Below are positions 37,301-48,999 of a stretch of 64,000 nucleotides of DNA, piece by piece (the stretch's first letter is position 1; each line of letters begins with the position of its first letter). The notes under the pieces are model-generated. The model made no database searches. It was not told the origin of the DNA and worked only from the letters and a program-made list of their open reading frames with translations. This DNA is from Clusia tigrina. Taxonomy: Eukaryota; Arthropoda; Insecta; Diptera; Clusiidae. The position numbers were made by a program, and so were the translations under genes. The stretch spans positions 1,240,001-1,304,000 of the forward strand of contig CAKKTE020000052.1 of NCBI GenBank assembly GCA_920105625.2. Reading direction: 5' to 3'.

Positions 37301-39399
37301 ATAGCTTTGAGCGATAGCTTAAATTGACAAGAGGCTCGAGTACTTTATTGTTACAAAATTTCAAGGTTTTAAGACGCTCCAGTAAAAAGTTACATGCATT
37401 TGTATGTTGCAAGCTTTTTTAGGTGTAGGACGTACTGTATAGAAGTTAGGGCAATTTGAAGTTTTATCAGTGTTTGATTTGGGACTCAAGGGTAGCATAG
37501 CTTTGAGCGATAGCTTAAATTGACAAGAGGCTCGAGTACTTTATTGTTACAAAATTTCAAGGTTTTATGACGCTCCGGTAAAAAGTTACAAGCATTTGTA
37601 TGTTGCAAACTTTGATAGGTGTAGGACGTACCGTATAGAAGTTAGGGCCATTTGAAGTTTTATCAGTGTTTGTTTGGGGACTCAAGGGTAGCATATCTCT
37701 GAGCGATAGCTTAAATTGACAAGAGGCTCGAGTACTTTATTTTTAGAAAATTTCAAGGTTTTACGACACTCCAGTAAAAAGTTACAAGCATTGCAAACTT
37801 TGATAGGCGTAGGACGTACCGTATAGAAGTTAGGGCCATTTGAAGTTTTATCAGTGTTTGATTTGGAACTCAAGGATACCATAGCTTTGAGCGATAACTT
37901 CAATTGACAAGAGGCTCGAGTACTTTATTGTTACAAAGTTTCAAGGTTTTATGACGCTTAAGTAAAAAGTTACAAGGATTTGTATGTTGCAAACTTTGAT
38001 AGTTGTAGGACGTACAGTATAGAAGTTAGGGGCATTTGAAGTTTTATCAGTGTTTGATTTGGGACTCAAGGGCAGCGTAGCTTTGAGCGATAGCTTAAAT
38101 TGACAAGAGGCTCGAGTACTTTATTGTTACAAAATATCAAGGTTTTATGACGCTCCAGTAAAAAGTTACAAGCATTTGTATGTTGCAAACTTTGATAGGT
38201 GTAGGACGTACCGTATAGAAGTTAGGGCCATTTGAAGTTTTATCAGTGTTTGATTTGGGACTCAAGGGTAGCATAGATTTGAGCGATAGCTTAAATTGAG
38301 AAGAGGCTCGAGTACTTTATTGTTACAAAATTTCAAGGTTTTAGGACGCTCCAGTAAAAGGTTACAAGCATTTATATGTTGCAAACTTTGATAGGTGTAG
38401 GACGTACCGTATAGAAGTTAAGGCCATTTGAAGTTTTATCAGTGTTTCATTTGGGACTCAAGGGTAGCATAGCTTTGAACGATAACTTAAATTGACAAGA
38501 GGATCGAGTACTTTATTGTTACAAAATTTCAAGGTTTTATGACGCTCCAGTAAAAAGTTACAAGGATTTGTATGTTGCAAACTTTGATAGGTGTAGGACG
38601 TACCGTATAGAAGTTAGGGCCATTTGAAGTTTTATCAGTGTTGGATTTGGGACTCAACGGTAGCGTAGCTTTGAGCGATAGCTTAAATTGACAAGAGGCT
38701 CGAGTACTTTATTGTTACAAAATTTCAAGGTTTTATGACGCTCCAGTAAAAAGTTACAAGCATTTGTATGTTGCAAACTTTGATAGGTGTAGGACGTACC
38801 GTATAGAAGTTACGGCCATTTGAAGTTTTATCAGTGTTTGATTTGGGACTCAAGAGTAGCATAGCTTTGAGCGATAGCTTAAATTGACAAGAGGCCCGAG
38901 TACTTTATTGTTACAAAATTTCCAGGTTTTAAGACGCTCCAGTAAAAACTTACATGCATTTGTATGTTGCAAGCTTTTTTAGGTGTAGGACGTACTGTAT
39001 AGAAGTTAGGGCAATTTGAAGTTTTATCAGTGTTTGATTTGGGACTCAAGGGTAGCATAGCTTTGAGCGATAGCTTAAATTGACAAGTGGCTCGAGTACT
39101 TTATTGTTACAAAATTTCAAGGTTTTATGACGCTCCGGCAAAAAGTTATAAGCATTTGTATGTTGCAAACTTTGATAGGTGTAGGACGTACCGTATAGAA
39201 GTTAGGGCCATTTGAAGTTTTATCAGTGTTTGTTTGGGGACTCAAGGGTAGCATAGCTCTGAGCGATAGCTTAAATTGACAAGAGGCTCGAGTACTTTAT
39301 TGTTACAAAATTTCAAGGTTTTATGACGCTCCAGTAAAAAGTTACAAGCATTTGTATGTTGCAAACTTTGATAGGTGTAGGACGTGCCGTATAGAAGTT
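31326..39399 (+). repeat. Segmental duplication, second copy (about 8.07 kb)
   Basis: The right copy of the 9.16-kb block. It is shorter by 1,090 bp, which is the sum of four changes seen as offset steps: minus 314, minus 392 (exactly two monomers), plus 196 (exactly one monomer) and minus 580 (three monomers minus 8, consistent with short variants in the lost stretch). After 39,399 the sequence continues with the GGGCCATTTG that follows GTGCCGTATAGAAGTTA in a normal monomer, as expected for the right end of a tandem duplication. Confidence 0.88.
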
Positions 39400-42300
39400 A
39401 GGGCCATTTGAAGTTTTATCAGTGTTTGATTTATGACTCAAGGGTAGCATAGCTTTGAGCGATACCTTAACTTGACAAGAGGCTCGAGTACTTTATTGTT
39501 ACAAAATTTCAAGGTTTTAAGACGCTCCAGTAAAAAGTTACATGCATTTGTATGTTGCAAACTTTGTTAGGCGTAGGACGTACTGTATAGAAGTTAGGGC
39601 CATTTGAAGTTTTATTAGTGTTTGCTTTGGGACTCAAGGGTAGCATAGGTTTGAGCGATAGCTTAAATTGACACTAGGCTCGAGTACTTTATTGTTACAA
39701 AATTTCAAGGTTTTATGACGCTCCAGTAAAAAGTTACTAGCATTTGTATGTTGCAAACTTTGATAAGTGTAGGACGTACCGTATAGAAGTTAGGGCCATT
39801 TGAAGTTTTATCAGTGTTTGATTTGGGACTCAAGGGTAGCATAGATTTGAGCGATAGCTTAAATTGACAAGTGGCTCGAGTACTTTATTTTTAGAAAATT
39901 TCAAGGTTTTACGACACTCCAGTAAAAAGTTACAAGCATTGCAAACTTTGATAGGCGTAGGACGTACCGTATAGAAGTTAGGGCCATTTGAAGTTTTATC
40001 AGTGTTTGATTTGGGACTCAAGGATACCATAGATTTGAGCGATAACTTCAATTGACACGAGGCTCGAGTACTTTATTGTTACAAAATTTCAAGGTTTTAT
40101 GACGCTCAAGTAAAAAGTTACAAGCATTTGTATGTTGCAAACTTTGATAGGTGTAGGACGTACCATATAGAAGTTAGGGCCATTTGAAGTTTTATCAGTG
40201 TTTGATTTGGGACTCAAGGGTAGCATATCTTTGAGCGATAACTTAAATTGACAAGAGGCTCGAGTACTTTATTGTTACAAAATTTCAAGGTTTTAATGCG
40301 CTCGAGTAAAAAGTTTCAAGCATTTGTATGTTGCAAACTTTGATAGGCGTAGGACGTACCGTATAGAAGTTAGGGCCATTTGAAGTTTTATCATTGTCTG
40401 AATTGGGACTCAAGGGTAGCATAGCTTTGAGCGATAACTTAAATTGACAAGAGGCTCGAGTACTTTATTGTTACAAAATTTCAAGGTTTTATGACGCTCC
40501 AGTAAAAAGCTACAAGCATTTGTATGTTGCAAACTTTGATAGGTGTAGGACATACCGTATAGAAGTTAGGGCCATTTGAAGTTTTATCAGTGTTTGATTT
40601 GGAACTCAAGGGTAGCATAGCTTTGAACGATAACTTAAATTGCCAAGAGGCTCGAGTACTTTATTATTACAAAATTTCAAGGTTTTATGACGCTCCAGTA
40701 AAAAGTTACAAGCATTTGTATGTTGCAAACTTTGATAGATGTAGGACATACCGTATAGAAGTTAGGGCCATTTGAAGTTTTATCAGTGTTTGATTTGGAA
40801 CTCAAGGGTAGCATAGCTTTGAGCGATAGCCTAAATTGACAAGAGGCCCGAGTACTTTATTGTTACAAAATTTCAAGGTTTTAAGACGCTCCAGTAAAAA
40901 GTTACAAGCATTTGTATGTTGCAAACTTTGATAGGTGTAGGACGTACCGTATAGAAGTTAGGGCCATTTGAAGTTTTATCAGTGTTTGATTTGGGACTCA
41001 AGGGTAGCATAGCTTTGAGCGATAGCTTAAATTGACAAGTGGCTCGAGTACTTTATTGTTACAAAATTTCAAGGTTTTATGACGCTCCGGCAAAAAGTTA
41101 TAAGCATTTGTATGTTGCAAACTTTGATAGGTGTAGGACGTACCGTATAGAAGTTAGGGCCATTTGAAGTTTTATCAGTGTTTGTTTGGGGACTCAAGGG
41201 TAGCATAGCTCTGAGCGATAGCTTAAATTGACAAGAGGCTCGAGTACTTTATTGTTACAAAATTTCAAGGTTTTATGACGCTCCAGTAAAAAGTTACAAG
41301 CATTTGTATGTTGCAAACTTTGATAGGTGTAGGACGTGCCGTATAGAAGTTAGGGCCATTTGAAGTTTTATCAGTGTTTGATTTATGACTCAAGGGTAGC
41401 ATAGCTTTGAGCGATACCTTAACTTGACAAGAGGCTCGAGTACTTTATTGTTACAAAATTTCAAGGTTTTAAGACGCTCCAGTAAAAAGTTACATGCATT
41501 TGTATGTTGCAAACTTTGTTAGGCGTAGGGCGTACTGTATAGAAGTTAGGGCCATTTGAAGTTTTATTAGTGTTTGCTTTGGGACTCAAGGGTAGCATAG
41601 GTTTGAGCGATAGCTTAAATTGACACGAGGCTCGAGTACTTTATTGTTACAAAATTTCAAGGTTTTATGACGCTCCAGTAAAAAGATACTAGCATTTGTA
41701 TGTTGCAAACTTTGATAAGTGTAGGACGTACCGTATAGAAGTTAGGGCCATTTGAAGTTTTATCAGTGTTTGATTTGGGACTCAAGGGTAGCATAGATTT
41801 GAGCGATAGCTTAAATTGACAAGTGGCTCGAGTACTTTATTTTTAGAAAATTCCAAGGTTTTACGACACTCCAGTAAAAAGTTACAAGCATTGCAAACTT
41901 TGATAGGCGTAGGACGTACCGTATAGAAGTTAGGGCCATTTGAAGTTTTATCAGTGTTTGATTTGGGACTCAAGGATACCATAGATTTGAGCGATAACTT
42001 CAATTGACACGAGGCTCGAGTACTTTATTGTTACAAAATTTCAAGGTTTTATGACGCTCAAGTAAAAAGTTACAAGCATTTGTATGTTGCAAACTTTGAT
42101 AGGTGTAGGACGTACCATATAGAAGTTAGGGCCATTTGAAGTTTTATCAGTGTTTGATTTGGGACTCAAGGGTAGCATATCTTTGAGCGATAACTTAAAT
42201 TGACAAGAGGCTCGAGTACTTTATTGTTACAAAATTTCAAGGTTTTAATGCGCTCGAGTAAAAAGTTTCAAGCATTTGTATGTTGCAAACTTTGATAGGC

Positions 42301-42985
42301 GTAGGACGTACCGTATAGAAGTTAGGGCCATTTGAAGTTTTATCATTGTCTGAATTGGGACTCAAGGGTAGCATAGCTTTGAGCGATAACTTAAATTGAC
42401 AAGAGGCTCGAGTACTTTATTGTTACAAAATTTCAAGGTTTTATGACGCTCCAGTAAAAAGCTACAAGCATTTGTATGTTGCAAACTTTGATAGGTGTAG
42501 GACATACCGTATAGAAGTTAGGGCCATTTGAAGTTTTATCAGTGTTTGATTTGGAACTCAAGGGTAGCATAGCTTTGAACGATAACTTAAATTGCCAAGA
42601 GGCTCGAGTACTTTATTATTACAAAATTTCAAGGTTTTATGACGCTCCAGTAAAAAGTTACAAGCATTTGTATGTTGCAAACTTTGATAGATGTAGGACA
42701 TACCGTATAGAAGTTAGGGCCATTTGAAGTTTTATCAGTGTTTGATTTGGAACTCAAGGGTAGCATAGCTTTGAGCGATAGCCTAAATTGACAAGAGGCC
42801 CGAGTACTTTATTGTTACAAAATTTCAAGGTTTTAAGACGCTCCAGTAAAAAGTTACAAGCATTTGTATGTTGCAAACTTTGATAGGTGTAGGACGTACC
42901 GTATAGAAGTTAGGGCCATTTGAAGTTTTATCAGTGTTTGATTTGGGACTCAAGGGTAGCATAGCTTTGAGCGATAGCTTAAATT
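39020..42985 (+). repeat. Two adjacent copies of a 1,952-bp (ten-monomer) block
   Basis: About 39,030-40,981 and 40,982-42,933 carry the same order of variants: AAGTGGCTCGAG, CTCCGGCAAAAAGTTATAAG, GGACGTGCCG, a TTTTATTAGTGTTTGC monomer, the 7-bp deletion monomer with GACACTCC, TTTTAATGCGCTCGAG, TCATTGTCTGAATTGG and ATTGCCAAGAGG. Differences are few, for example GACACTAGG near 39,675 against GACACGAGG in the second copy. Ten monomers minus eight bases account for the length. The left copy overlaps the last part of the 8.07-kb segment, so this duplication came after or independently of it. Confidence 0.85.
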
Positions 42986-45900
42986 GACAAGAGACTCGAG
43001 TACTTTATTGTTGCAAAATTTCAAGGTTTTATGACGCTCCAGGAAAAAGTTACAAGCATTTATATGTTGCAAACTTTGATAGGTATAGGACGTACCGTAT
43101 AGAAGTAAGGGCCATTTGAAGCTTTATCAGTGTTTGATTTGGGACTCAGAGGGTAGCATAGCTTTGAGCGATAACTTAAATGACAAGAGGATCGAGTACT
43201 TTATTGTTACAAAATTTCAAGGTGCTATGACGCTCCAGTAAAAAGCTACAAGCATTTGTATGTTGCAAACTTTGATAGGTGTAGGACGTACCGTATAGAA
43301 GTTAGGGCCATTTGACGTTTTATCAGTGTTTGATTTGGAAACCAAGGGTAGCATTGTTTTGAGCGATAGCCTAAATTGATAAGAGGCCCGAGTACTTTAG
43401 TTTTACAAAATTTCAAAGTTTTATGACGCTCCAGTAAAAAGTTACAAGCATTTGTATGTTGCAAACTTTGATAGCTGTAGGACGTACCGTATAGAAGTTA
43501 GGGCCATTTGAAATTTTATCAGTGTTTGATTTGGGACTCAAGGGTAGTATAGCTTTGAGCGATAGCTTAAATTGACAAGAGGCTCCAGTACTTTATTGTT
43601 ACACAATTTCAAGGTTTTATGACGCTCCAGTAAAAAGTTACAAGCATTTGTATGTTGCAAACTTTGATAGGTGTAGGACGTACCGTATAGAAGTTAGGGC
43701 CATTTGAAGTTTTATCATTGTCTGGATTGGGACTCAAGGGTAGCATAGCTTTGAGCGATAACTTAAATTGACAAGAGGCTCGAGTACTTTATTGTTACAA
43801 AATTTCAAGGTTTTATGACGCTCCAGTAAAAAGCTACAAGCATTTGTATGTTGCAAACTTTGATAGGTGTAGGACATACCGTATAGAAGTTAGGGCCATT
43901 TGAAGTTTTATCAGTGTTTGATTTGGAACTCAAGGGTAGCATAGCTTTGAGCGATAACTTAAATTGCCAAGAGGCTCGAGTACTTTATTATTACAAAATT
44001 TCAAGGTTTTATGACGCTCCAGTAAAAAGTTACAAGCATTTGTATGTTGCAAACTTTGATAGATGTAGGACATACCGTATAGAAGTTAGGGCCATTTGAA
44101 GTTTTATCAGTGTTTGATTTGGAACTCAAGGGTAGCATAGCTTTGAGCGATAGCCTAAATTGACAAGAGGCCCGAGTACTTTATTGTTACAAAATTTCAA
44201 GGTTTTAAGACGCTCCAGTAAAAAGTTACAAGCATTTGTATGTTGCAAACTTTGATAGGTGTAGGACGTACCGTATAGAAGTTAGGGCCATTTGAAGTTT
44301 TATCAGTGTTTGATTTGGAACTCAAGGGTAGCATAGCTTTGAGCGATAGCCTAAATTGACAAGAGGCCCGAGTACTTTATTGTTACAAAATTTCAAGGTT
44401 TTAAGACGCTCCAGTAAAAAGTTACAAGCATTTGTATGTTGCAAACTTTGATAGGTGTAGGACGTACCGTATAGAAGTTAGGGCCATTTGACGTTTTATC
44501 AGTGTTTGATTTGGAAACCAAGGGTAGCATTGTTTTGAGCGATAGCCTAAATTGATAAGAGGCCCGAGTACTTTAGTTTTACAAAATTTCAAAGTTTTAT
44601 GACGCTCCAGTAAAAAGTTACAAGCATTTGTATGTTGCAAACTTTGATAGCTGTAGGACGTACCGTATAGAAGTTAGGGCCATTTGAAGTTTTATCAGTG
44701 TTTGATTTGGGACTCAAGGGTAGTATAGCTTTGAGCGATAGCTTAAATTGACAAGAGGCTCCAGTACTTTATTGTTACACAATTTCAAGGTTTTATGACG
44801 CTCCAGTAAAAAGTTACAAGCATTTGTATGTTGCAAACTTTGATAGGTGTAGGACGTACCGTATAGAAGTTAGGGCCATTTGAAGTTTTATCAGTGTTTG
44901 ATTTATGACTCAAGGGTAGCATAGCTTTGAGCGATAGCTTAAATTGACAAGAGGCTCGAGTACTTTATTGTTACAAAATTTCAAGGTTTTATGACGCTCC
45001 AGGAAAAAGTTACAAGCATTTATATGTTGCAAACTTTGATAGGTGTAGGACGTACCGTGTAGAAGTTAGGGCCATTTGAAGTTTTATCAGTGTTTGATTT
45101 ATGACTCAAGGGTAGCACAGCTTTGAGCGATAGCTTAAATTGACAAGAGGCTCGAGTACTTTATTGTTACAAAATTTCAAGGTTTTATGACGCTCCAGTA
45201 AAAAGTTACAAGCATTTGTATGTTGCAAACTTTGATTGGTGTAGGACGTACCGTATAGAAGTTAGGGCCATTTGAAGTTTTATCAGTGTTTGATTTGGGA
45301 CTCAAGAGTAGCATAGCTTTGAGCGATAGCTTAAATTTACAAGAGGCTCGAGTACTTTATTGTTTCAAAATTTCAAGGTTTTAAGACGGTCCAGTAAAAA
45401 GTTACATGCATTTGTATGTTGCAAACTTTGTTAGGTGTAGGACGTACTGTATAGAAGTTAGGGCCATTTGAAGTTTTATTAGTGTTTGCTTTGGGACTCA
45501 AGGGTAGCATAGGTTTGAGCGATAGCTTAAATTGACACGAGGCTCGAGTACTTTATTGTTACAAAATTTCAAGGTTTTACGACACTCCAGTAAAAAGTTA
45601 CAAGCATTTGTATGTTGCAAACTTTGATAGGTGTAGGACGTACCGTATAGAAGTTAGGGCCATTTGAAGTTTTATCAGTGTTTGATTTATGACTCAAGGG
45701 TAGCATAGCTTTGAGCGATAGCTTAAATTGACAAGAGGCTCGAGTACTTTATTGTTACAAAATTTCAAGGTTTTATGACGCTCCAGGAAAAAGTTACAAG
45801 CATTTATATGTTGCAAACTTTGATAGGTGTAGGACGTACCGTATAGAAGTAAGGGCCATTTGAAGCTTTATCAGTGTTTGATTTGGGACTCAAGGGTAGC

Positions 45901-48900
45901 ATAGCTTTGAGCGATAACTTAAATGACAAGAGGATCGAGTACTTTATTGTTACAAAATTTCAAGGTTCTATGACGCTCCAGTAAAAAGCTACAAGCATTT
46001 GTATGTTGCAAACTTTGATAGGTGTAGGACGTACCCTATAGAAGTTAGGGCCATTTGACGTTTTATCAGTATTTGATTTGGGACTCCAGGGTAGCATAGC
46101 TTTGAGCGATAGCTTAAATTGACAAGAGGCTCGAGTACTTTATTGTTTCAAAATTTCAAGGTTTTATGAAGCTCCAGTAAAAAGTTACAAGCATTTATAT
46201 GTTGCAAACTTTGATAGGTGTAGGAGGTACCGTATAGAAGTTAGGGCCATTTGAAGTTTTATCAGTGTTTGTTTGGGGACTCAAGGGTAGCATAGCTTTG
46301 AGCGATAGCTTAAATTGACAAGAGGCTCGAGTACTTTATTGTTACAAAATTTCAAGGTTTTATGACGCTCCAGTAAAAAGTTACAAGCATTTGTATGTTG
46401 CAAACTTTGATAGTTGTAGGATGTACCGTATAGAAGTAAGGGCCATTTGAAGTTTTATCAGTGTTTGGTTTGGGACTCAAGGGTAGCATAGCTTTGAGCG
46501 ATAGCTTAAATTGACAAGTGGCTCGAGTACTTTATTGTTACAAAATTTCAAGGTTTTATGACGCTCCAGTAAAAAGTTACTAGCGTTTGTATGTTGCAAA
46601 CTTTGATAAGTGTAGGACGTACCGTATAGAAGTTAGGGCCATTTGAAGTTTTATCAGTGTTTGATTTGGGACTCAAGGGTAGCATAGATTTGAGCGATAG
46701 CTTAAATTGACAAGAGGCTCGAGTACTTTATTTTTAGAAAATTTCAAGGTTTTACGACACTCCAGTAAAAAGTTTCAAGCATTGCAAACTTTGATAGGCG
46801 TAGGACGTACCGTATAGAAGTTAGGGCCATTTGAAGTTTTATCAGTGTTTGATTTGGGACTCAAGGATACCATAGCTTTGAGCGATAACTTCAATTGACA
46901 AGAGGCTCGAGTACTTTATTGTTACAAAATTTCAAGGTTCTATGACGCTCCAGTAAAAAGCTACAAGCATTTGTATGTTGCAAACTTTGATAGGTGTAGG
47001 ACGTACCGTATAGAAGTAAGGGCCATTTGAAGCTTTTTCAGTGTTTGATTTGGGACTCAAGGCTAGCATAGCTTTGAGCGATAACTTAAATGACAAGAGG
47101 ATCGAGTACTTTATTGTTACAAAATTTCAAGGTTCTATGACGCTCCAGTAAAAAGCTACAAGCATTTGTATGTTGCAAACTTTGATAGGTGTAGGACGTA
47201 CCGTATAGAAGTTAGGGCCATTTGACGTTTTATCAGTATTTGATTTGGGACTCCAGGGTAGCATAGCTTTGAGCGATAGCTTAAATTGACAAGAGGCTCG
47301 AGTACCTTATTGTTTCAAAATTTCAAGGTTTTATGACGCTCCAGTAAAAAGTTACAAGCATTTATATGTTGCAAACTTTGATAGGTGTAGGACATACCGT
47401 ATAGAAGTTAGGGCCATTTGAAGTTTTATCAGTGTTTGGTTTGGGGACTCAAGGGTAGCATAGCTTTGAGCGATAGCTTCAATTGACAAGAGGCTCGAGT
47501 ACTTTATTGTTACAAAATTTCAAGGTTTTATGACGCTCCAGTAAAAAGTTACAAGCATTTGTATGTTGCAAACTTTGATAGTTGTAGGATGTACCGTATA
47601 GAAGTTAGGGCCATTTGAAGTTTTATCAGTGTTTGGTTTGGGACTCAAGGGTAGCATAGCTTTGAGCGATAGCTTAAATTGACAAGAGGCTCGAGTACTT
47701 TATTGTTACAAAATTTCAAGGTTTTATGACGCTCCAGTAAAAAGTTACAAGCATTTGTATGTTGCAAACTTTGATAGTTGTAGGATGTACCGTATAGAAG
47801 TTAGGGCCATTTGAAGTTTTATCAGTGTTTGGTTTGGGACTCAAGGGTAGCATAGCTTTGAGCGATAGCTTAAATTGACAAGTGGCTCGAGTACTTTATT
47901 GTTACAAAATTTCAAGGTTTTATGACGCTCCAGTAAAAAGTTACTAGCGTTTGTATGTTGCAAACTTTGATAAGTGTAGGACGTACCGTATAGAAGTTAG
48001 GGCCATTTGAAGTTTTATCAGTGTTTGATTTGGGACTCAAGGGTAGCATAGATTTGAGCGATAGCTTAAATTGACAAGAGGCTCGAGTACTTTATTTTTA
48101 GAAAATTTCAAGGTTTTACGACACTCCAGTAAAAAGTTACAAGCATTGCAAACTTTGATAGGCGTACGACGTACCGTATAGAAGTTAGGGCCATTTGAAG
48201 TTTTATCAGTGTTTGATTTGGGACTCAAGGATACCATAGCTTTGAGCGATAACTTCAATTGGCAAGAGGCTCGAGTACTTTATTGTTACAAAATTTCAAG
48301 GTTCTATGACGCTCCAGTAAAAAGCTACAAGCATTTGTATGTTGCAAACTTTGATAGGTGTAGGACGTACCGTATAGAAGTAAGGGCCATTTGAAGCTTT
48401 ATCAGTGTTTGATTTGGGACTCAAGGGTAGCATAGCTTTGAGCGATAACTTAAATGACAAGAGGATCGAGTACTTTATTGTTACAAAATTTCAAGGTTCT
48501 ATGACGCTCCAGTAAAAAGCTACAAGCATTTGTATGTTGCAAACTTTGATAGGTGTAGGACGTACCGTATAGAAGTTAGGGCCATTTGACGTTTTATCAG
48601 TATTTGATTTGGGACTCCAGGGTAGCATAGCTTTGAGCGATAGCTTAAATTGACAAGAGGCTCGAGTACCTTATTGTTTCAAAATTTCAAGGTTTTATGA
48701 CGCTCCAGTAAAATGTTACAAGGATTTGTTTGTTGCAAACTTTGATAGGTGTAGGACATACCGTATAGAAGTTAGGGCCATTTGAAGTTTTATCAGTGTT
48801 TGGTTTGGGGACTCAAGGGTAGCATAGCTTTGAGCGATAGCTTCAATTGACAAGAGGCTCGAGTACTTTATTGTTACAAAATTTCAAGGTTTTATGACGC

Positions 48901-48999
48901 TCCAGTAAAAAGTTACAAGCATTTGTATGTTGCAAACTTTGATAGGTGTAGGACGTACCGTATAGAAGTTAGGGCCATTTGAAGTTTTATCAGTGTTTG
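42986..48999 (+). repeat. Array section with 1,176-, 196- and 1,364-bp duplications
   Basis: About 43,230-43,715 recurs at 44,406-44,891 (offset 1,176, exactly six monomers), marked by GGAAACCAAGGG, ATTGATAAGAGGCCCG and AGTTTTACAAAATTTCAAAG. Two adjacent monomers, 44,101-44,296 and 44,297-44,492, read as identical. Another fresh single-monomer step of 196 bp is at the GTTGTAGGATG variants at 47,581 and 47,777. About 46,440-47,600 recurs at 47,804-48,960 (offset 1,364, seven monomers minus eight). A one-base insertion, GGACTCAGAGGG, is at about 43,143. No gene is present. Confidence 0.8.
44101..44492 (+). repeat. Two adjacent identical monomers
   Basis: 44,101-44,296 and 44,297-44,492 read as identical over 196 bp, including the private set TTTGGAACTCAAG, AGCCTAAATTG, AGAGGCCCGAG and TTTTAAGACGC. 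Neighbouring copies elsewhere differ at several sites, so this is a very recent single-unit gain, or an assembly doubling. Confidence 0.85.

Noticed and set aside
40590..40775. Plus-strand open frames of 61 codons at 40,590, 42,542, 43,914 and 48,209
   Set aside because: All are the same monomer phase in variant copies where the usual TGAC stop region is altered to TGCC or TGGC. They are copies by block duplication, not conserved genes.
43137..43152. One-base insertion in GGACTCAGAGGG as a functional variant
   Set aside because: It is a single private change in a non-coding repeat; it could equally be a sequencing error.
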